64,000 nt of DNA from Casuarius casuarius (lineage: Eukaryota; Chordata; Aves; Casuariiformes; Casuariidae): NCBI GenBank assembly GCA_003342895.1, contig PTFA01000081.1:1002279-1066278 (forward strand). The letters are read 5' to 3'. Numbering within the stretch: position 1 is the first letter of the stretch; the number at the start of each line of letters is the position of its first letter. The notes under the pieces are model-generated. The model had not been told where the DNA came from and ran no database searches. It was given only the letters and a program-made list of their open reading frames with translations. Of the stretch, positions 60,801 through 64,000 are shown in pieces. Both the position numbers and the translations under genes were made by a program.

Positions 60801-63800
60801 GGCAGTGAGGAATGCCTTTGCACTCCACATCAGACAACAAGGCAGTTCTGCTTTGTTCTGAGGGGAACTNCCCAAGGCAAAATGAAAGGATAGGATTATG
60901 GTCAAGGCATGACAAGAGATTCAGTGAGCCTCAACTCTGCTGCTGTGTGCCCAAATCACACAGTGAGGTGGTGGCTGTCCCTTACCATGCACCACTGTTT
61001 CCCTATCTGCACAACTAATCTTGTACAGACAACTGTTTAGTGACCTTTGCGATAGGAGAGTTGCAGAGANTGATGAATTCAACCACCTGCAGGCCAGTCT
61101 GAGATCCTTGGATGAAACACTAGGCAGAAACCACTGTTTGAGGTAGGAAGCTGCATTAGATCAATGAATAATTCACACTGGCAAGCCCTCCACTCTAATG
61201 AGAGCATATCTGGAGTTCAACTGTGAGCGGAGTTAAACATTATGAATCAATACACTTATTGCATCAGAATTAATTAAAAACCCAGTCACCCTTATAATTA
61301 CACATACTGCCTCTAAGAAACAAAGCTGCATGGCTGGTCTGGATCTGCCCTCCAGCAGATATAATATTGAGGCTCCTGTCAGAGGCAATCTGTCACACAT
61401 TCATAGGCTAATGTCTAAAGTATTAAGAAGTCTTTACCAAAGTATTAAACACAAGCAGTGCAAAGGACTTGTGCATAGATCATTTGGAATGACGATCCCT
61501 TTGCCCTTACCAGCTGAAGGGAGATGATCCACCGACACTGCCTTGTCCGGGGTGGAAGGTGAGGTGGATTTTTTCACGTGCTCAGGAGAGCTCTCCTCCT
61601 CGGCTACGGCAGATGGCACTGGAATTGGCTTAACAACTTGTGTCGGCTTTCCAGGCAGCTGAGCAGGCTTCTTGGCAACTGGGGCCTGTGTCAGAGGTTC
61701 ATTCTGACATAACAAAAAGAATTCCACGTTAAACACATAAAATGTAATCCAGAGTTCAAGCATTAACAGTCACGGTTCACTAGATCAGCCTTCTGATGTC
61801 ACTTTTGAGGGGAGCGTAACATTCCAGATGGCAAATTTTAACTTCTGGGGCTTTATAAGCAGGGTCACACCAACAGGTAGTTGACTTCTGCAAGCATCGA
61901 AAATCTGCTACAGAAGGAACAAAAATAATAATAATAAAAAAAGAGTTCAATAGGGTAGTGATTTCGAAGAGAAGCGGATGCATGCAGGAAAAAACCATCA
62001 TTCTCTACATTAAAAACTACTCTGGTTGAAAGCACAAATGCACCATCAGCAACAAAAACCAGAGAGTCAAAGAAATTAAACGAAAGTCTAAAGGCTCATG
62101 CAGCCTGCCAAGAAGCAGTAAGCTCTGAGCATCTGGAGGAGGCACGAATACAGAAGCTACTGGGAAGCAAGATGAAAGTACAGAAATAAATACTTTAGAA
62201 CTATATAAGGGGATGGCCAGGATCTGGGGAGTTGTCTTTGAAAATAAACCCCACAAGAAAAACAAGCCAAACTCTGGACCCATGGGCTGATTGTAGACGG
62301 CGACTGTAACTCCCATCTCATTTCTCTCTCTCTCTTTCTCCTACATGATAATCCAAACCGAACTTGCTGTTCCCTTAAGGACTAAAANCCTGTACTCTTC
62401 AGACTTCTGGGAAAATTATTTCATCTCAGTACCTTGTCTGACTGGAAATCCAATGAACTCTTCCCTGTCCACCAGAAGAGTCAGCATTTTAACTATCATG
62501 CATATTACCAAGAAATACTAACCTCCTCTTCTTCCTCGTTCTCCTCCATGTTTGCCAACTGGCTGGCACTTTCCAGAACAGCTGCTATTGTGCTGTCACC
62601 ATCCGTTGTTGCAACACCAGGAATAGGGGGAAATCCTAAGGAGGAAAGGAATGTAGAGGTAAATAAAACTGAATAAAACATATGCATAAACCTGCATAAA
62701 ACATATGCCCCATCTTCCATACTGCCTCTTTCCTCTGAAGTTATTTCTATCTAATTATCTATTATCTAATATATCCCAGAATTCACTAGATCTAGACTGA
62801 GACCAGAAACACCAAATCACAGCAGATTCAGTCTAAGTGGTAGACTTAAGATCAGATCTCTCATAGATATCCAGGCTTGAAGGGATGGTGCTAAAATGAT
62901 GCAAAAACAGAGCATGGTTTTCTAAGTTCAGCAGCTGGCATCTAGCCAAGCAACATTGCAACCTCAAGACTTCAGNAAGAGATACCCTCAGAACCAGCAA
63001 AAAATTTACTACCTCTCCTTTGCACAAAAGGACAGGTAGTAAATTTTACCCCAAAGTTGCTGGCTTTTATCTCTCTCTACTGCCTCACCTGAGTTGGTAG
63101 GTGGTCCAACAGAAAAATCAGCACTGCCTCATATAGTAATAAACAATATATCACTGAAGTCCAGATGACGCACTATAATGTTAGCACTTGAAGGATATGC
63201 TGAAAATCCACTGCAACGCAGAGGTTGCAAAGGAGGGCAGAATCATAGAAGTAAAATGTGAGATGTATTAAGAACTATGCTTCTGATTATTTTATTAGCC
63301 TTTTAAGGATAAGAGGAAGGCTTGATGATGGAAGATAAACTCTCACTTTCATGCTACCTGTTCAGTATCAATCAGCAGAGACCCAGAGGGACTACTGCAA
63401 AATATCTGTTAATAAAGTTTATATCATTAATATGTAGTAAGTAATCTTGTTGCCAGTCTCATCAGAAGTGTCAAGAAATAACAGCNAAACTGCTTCTGAG
63501 CCTAGAGATGGCTGCTATGGGGACAGAACAAGTCTGAGGTATAGAGGCTGGCAGAAGGCAGAATCCTATGCTGTTGCCCCTTGTGTGACCCTTGATCCAT
63601 TACTAAATGGCATTTCTGTCTCCAAGGAGGTCAAGGCTGGTACTTTTCATCATCTAGATGCAGTGAAATATATACACTGCCAGTCCATTATAATCTCATT
63701 GCTGGTTTCAGTGACCGTCTAACCGCTATCTTTAGTGAAAATTATACGGCCATAAGATGATGGCTAGAAAACATGCAGCTAAGACATGTATGGAAATTGA

Positions 63801-64000
63801 AAAGTTATGCAATATTTTCAAAAGTGTAAATATGGAGCACCTCACTCTTACAGCACGTGATATTTACCAGGAAATGGATCATGTTCTAGAACAAAGGTTG
63901 CTGAACTGCAGTTCAGGGACAAGTGAACACTAAAAATACCTCAAAGTGGCACCTGGCCTGACAGAGTTGGCACTGCCTATTAGTGTACTCACCTTTACCA
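45736..64000 (-). CDS. CC2D1B: CC2D1B (coiled-coil and C2 domain protein 1B, Freud-2/Lgd2), 3' half, partial
   Basis: Cytosolic ESCRT-III regulator: in this family DM14 repeats bind CHMP4 and the C2 domain contacts membrane lipid. It is also reported as a repressor of the serotonin-1A receptor gene. Complete exons on the - strand, in transcript order: 62635-62523, 61703-61511, 59132-58960, 58292-58167, 57608-57550, 57288-57172, 56632-56559, 55947-55889, 53974-53923, 53229-53130, 48620-48530, 45855-45736. They join in phase into 1277 nt, 424 residues plus TAG. Order: proline-rich GFPPIPG and acidic linker; last DM14 repeat (REQLEFLENRKK to KPVDISK); DDEGDFIFIHHEDVRLSQK; coiled region with SKQFMH; C2 domain (from MHLLIVRGINLPAPPG); C-terminal GKLEVKVRLREPLSGQD. 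The paralogue CC2D1A is possible in principle, but the sequence and the ZFYVE9 neighbour favour CC2D1B. The first half and promoter lie beyond 64000. Confidence 0.94.
45856..48529 (-). other. CC2D1B last coding intron
   Basis: 2.7 kb. A GC-rich patch at about 46000-46140 has open frames on both strands but no recognisable protein. There is an A run at 47765-47778. Confidence 0.8.
48530..48620 (-). CDS. CC2D1B: CC2D1B exon, end of C2 domain region
   Basis: Acceptor ctttcaaacag, donor ATCGAG|gtacgt; 91 nt. It encodes SFFRSDKQVGTAHLKLDKLE and SECEVREIIE. The first base completes a Gly codon from the previous exon. It matches the mammalian stretch SFFRSDKLVGTAHLKLERLE. Confidence 0.95.
48621..53129 (-). 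other. CC2D1B largest intron in the window (4.5 kb)
   Basis: It holds a stretch (about 49450-51470) in which several minus-strand frames are open and peptide-like but cannot be assigned (see findings). No clear mobile element. Confidence 0.75.
53130..53229 (-). CDS. CC2D1B: CC2D1B exon, C2 domain
   Basis: Acceptor cttgactgtag, donor AAAGG|gtaagt; 100 nt. It encodes YNQLFKLNINRNHRGFRRVI then QTKGIKFEIFHK plus two bases of Gly. Basic residues (RNHRGFRR) match the C2 surface of the family. Confidence 0.95.
53230..53922 (-). other. CC2D1B intron
   Basis: 693 nt. Nothing recognisable apart from one N at 53300. Confidence 0.85.
53923..53974 (-). CDS. CC2D1B: CC2D1B small exon, C2 domain
   Basis: Acceptor ctcttttaaaag, donor CCAG|gttagt; 52 nt. 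It encodes EQAQKSKTAVIKNTNSP plus one base, matching mammalian DQAQKSKTAVVKNTNSPE. It is too short for ORF calling and was found by reading the flanking phases. Confidence 0.93.
53975..55888 (-). other. CC2D1B intron
   Basis: 1.9 kb with a short CA run near 53989-54000 and five single Ns. No gene. Confidence 0.85.
55889..55947 (-). CDS. CC2D1B: CC2D1B small exon, C2 domain
   Basis: Acceptor gtctcattcag, donor AATGTG|gtgagt; 59 nt. It encodes VAPSDLDAFVKFEFHYPNV after completing a Gly codon. LDAFVKFEFHYPN is the core beta-strand region of the C2 domain and is almost identical in mammals. Confidence 0.95.
55948..56558 (-). other. CC2D1B intron
   Basis: 611 nt. Nothing recognisable. Confidence 0.85.
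56559..56632 (-). CDS. CC2D1B: CC2D1B exon, start of C2 domain
   Basis: Acceptor ttttcncag, donor CCAG|gtatgt; 74 nt. It encodes IFSELNSTEMHLLIVRGINL and PAPP with split codons at both ends. STEMHLLIVRGINLPAPP is the first strand of the C2 domain. One N lies in the acceptor, four bases before the exon. Confidence 0.94.
56633..57171 (-). other. CC2D1B intron
   Basis: 539 nt with four Ns, one of them in the acceptor at 56636. Confidence 0.85.
57172..57288 (-). CDS. CC2D1B: CC2D1B exon, helical region before C2
   Basis: Acceptor gtttcatag, donor ATAAG|gtatgg; 117 nt. It encodes FEKLAQGCKKDMDILQLARA, then QGMDPPSHHFEERTFKMI. The mammalian counterpart reads FEKLAQDRKKQLEILQLAQA, so the match is clear. 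Confidence 0.95.
57550..57608 (-). CDS. CC2D1B: CC2D1B small exon
   Basis: Acceptor tctgttgacag, donor AGTCG|gtaaga; 59 nt. It encodes RCLQYSKQFMHLGNVTETS plus two bases of Arg. SKQFMH and GNV match the mammalian protein. Confidence 0.93.
57609..58166 (-). other. CC2D1B intron
   Basis: 558 nt. Nothing recognisable. Confidence 0.85.
58167..58292 (-). CDS. CC2D1B: CC2D1B exon after the last DM14 repeat
   Basis: Acceptor gtgttgcag, donor TATGAG|gtgtct; 126 nt, 42 codons, phase 0 at both ends. It encodes LPSPPTDDEGDFIFIHHEDV, then RLSQKADEVYTQLIKLLKDQ and YE. It matches mammalian TDEEGDFILIHHEDLRLSQK. The donor is weak after position +2. Confidence 0.94.
58293..58959 (-). other. CC2D1B intron
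   Basis: 667 nt. Nothing recognisable. Confidence 0.85.
58960..59132 (-). CDS. CC2D1B: CC2D1B exon, last DM14 repeat
   Basis: Acceptor gtttttcag, donor CCAAG|gttagt; 173 nt. It encodes REQLEFLENRKKQYMKAAVK, AKKANNLEQAKIYLRTAKSF and DLKIEQAKCGKPVDISK. This is one complete DM14 unit: a helical hairpin with the family pattern QY..AA..AK...D...A..YLR.AK. DM14 repeats bind CHMP4-type ESCRT-III subunits. Confidence 0.96.
59133..61510 (-). other. CC2D1B intron
   Basis: 2.4 kb with a T run at 60489-60507 and several Ns. A weak MIR-like patch near 60945-60985 was not accepted. Confidence 0.85.
61511..61703 (-). CDS. CC2D1B: CC2D1B exon, proline/serine-rich linker
   Basis: Acceptor gttatgtcag, donor GCTG|gtaagg; 193 nt, 64 codons plus one base. 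It encodes NEPLTQAPVAKKPAQLPGKP, then TQVVKPIPVPSAVAEEESSP and EHVKKSTSPSTPDKAVSVDH. QAPVAKKPA is shared with mammals. The remainder is a low-complexity linker between DM14 repeats and evolves fast. Confidence 0.93.
61704..62522 (-). other. CC2D1B intron
   Basis: 819 nt with an ATA run near 61925-61937 and a TC run near 62322-62340. No gene. Confidence 0.85.
62523..62635 (-). CDS. CC2D1B: CC2D1B exon, GFPPIPG motif and acidic linker
   Basis: Acceptor tcctccttag, donor GAGGAG|gttagt; 113 nt. It encodes FPPIPGVATTDGDSTIAAVL then ESASQLANMEENEEEEE after completing a Gly codon. GFPPIPG is a signature shared by CC2D1A and CC2D1B after their third DM14 repeat. Confidence 0.93.
62636..63992 (-). 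other. CC2D1B intron reaching the window edge
   Basis: 1.36 kb between the tandem donor at the right edge and the GFPPIPG exon. A donor-like site near 63087 was considered and rejected as an exon end. Confidence 0.75.
63993..64000 (-). CDS. CC2D1B: CC2D1B upstream exon, 3' tip at the window edge
   Basis: On the - strand the last bases read TG|gtaaag|gtgagt. A donor after TG (exon end 63999) or after AAAG (exon end 63993) would each supply the phase-1 G needed to complete Gly before FPPIPG. Only 2 or 8 exon bases lie in the window, so the call rests on the donor and the phase. Confidence 0.6.

Noticed and set aside
60945..60985. Another MIR-like fragment
   Set aside because: Only about 20 bases (gcccaaatcacacagtgagg) resemble the consensus, too little to call.
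63080..63125. A short CC2D1B exon on the - strand ending CCAACTCAG|gtgagg
   Set aside because: The donor looks good and the phase could fit, but a stop lies just upstream, there is no convincing acceptor, and the peptide does not match the ELPVPPG region expected before GFPPIPG. The edge donor explains the phase better.
1..64000. tRNA, rRNA, CRISPR, viral or operon-like systems
   Set aside because: Nothing of the kind was seen; all coding sequence that I could identify belongs to two spliced vertebrate genes.

Overview
The window is vertebrate nuclear DNA, most likely from a bird. Both genes are interrupted by GT-AG introns, and their protein sequences match vertebrate families closely. The loci are compact: about 38 kb from start to stop codon for ZFYVE9, while the mammalian gene is far larger. 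Interspersed repeats are sparse, with microsatellites, homopolymers and a few old MIR-like fragments. The bird assignment is an inference; another sauropsid cannot be excluded. There is one 25-base N gap (34501-34525). About a hundred single Ns by my count are scattered through the window and behave like masked heterozygous sites.

Left two thirds, + strand (2394 to about 42750): ZFYVE9, encoding SARA (Smad anchor for receptor activation). Seventeen coding exons join in phase, with no frameshift, into a 4263-nt ORF of 1420 codons plus stop; human SARA is 1425 residues. One 2090-nt exon encodes residues 24-720, ending inside the FYVE zinc finger. The rest of FYVE is in the next exon. The Smad-binding domain fills a separate 177-nt exon, the RVxF motif lies in the one after, and twelve small exons encode the conserved C-terminal domain. 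The promoter and any 5' non-coding exons lie left of the coding start, probably outside the window. The 3' UTR is about 2.4 kb.

Right third, - strand (about 64000 down to 45736, with 3' UTR to perhaps 42700): the 3' half of CC2D1B (Freud-2/Lgd2). Twelve complete coding exons encode 424 residues: a linker, the last DM14 repeat, the region before the C2 domain, the C2 domain and the C-terminus. A thirteenth exon touches the right edge. The earlier DM14 repeats and the promoter lie beyond 64000.

The two genes are tail to tail, as they are in human (ZFYVE9 then CC2D1B, from memory of chromosome 1p32). Both products act on endosomes: SARA holds Smad2/3 at PI3P-rich early endosomes for TGF-beta receptor signalling, and CC2D1 proteins regulate ESCRT-III (CHMP4) assembly. 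I see no operon-like, CRISPR, viral or bacterial system. The points most worth following up concern RNA processing: a symmetric Smad-binding exon, a tandem donor at the right edge, facing poly(A) signals between the genes, and a possible 3' UTR exon of CC2D1B.
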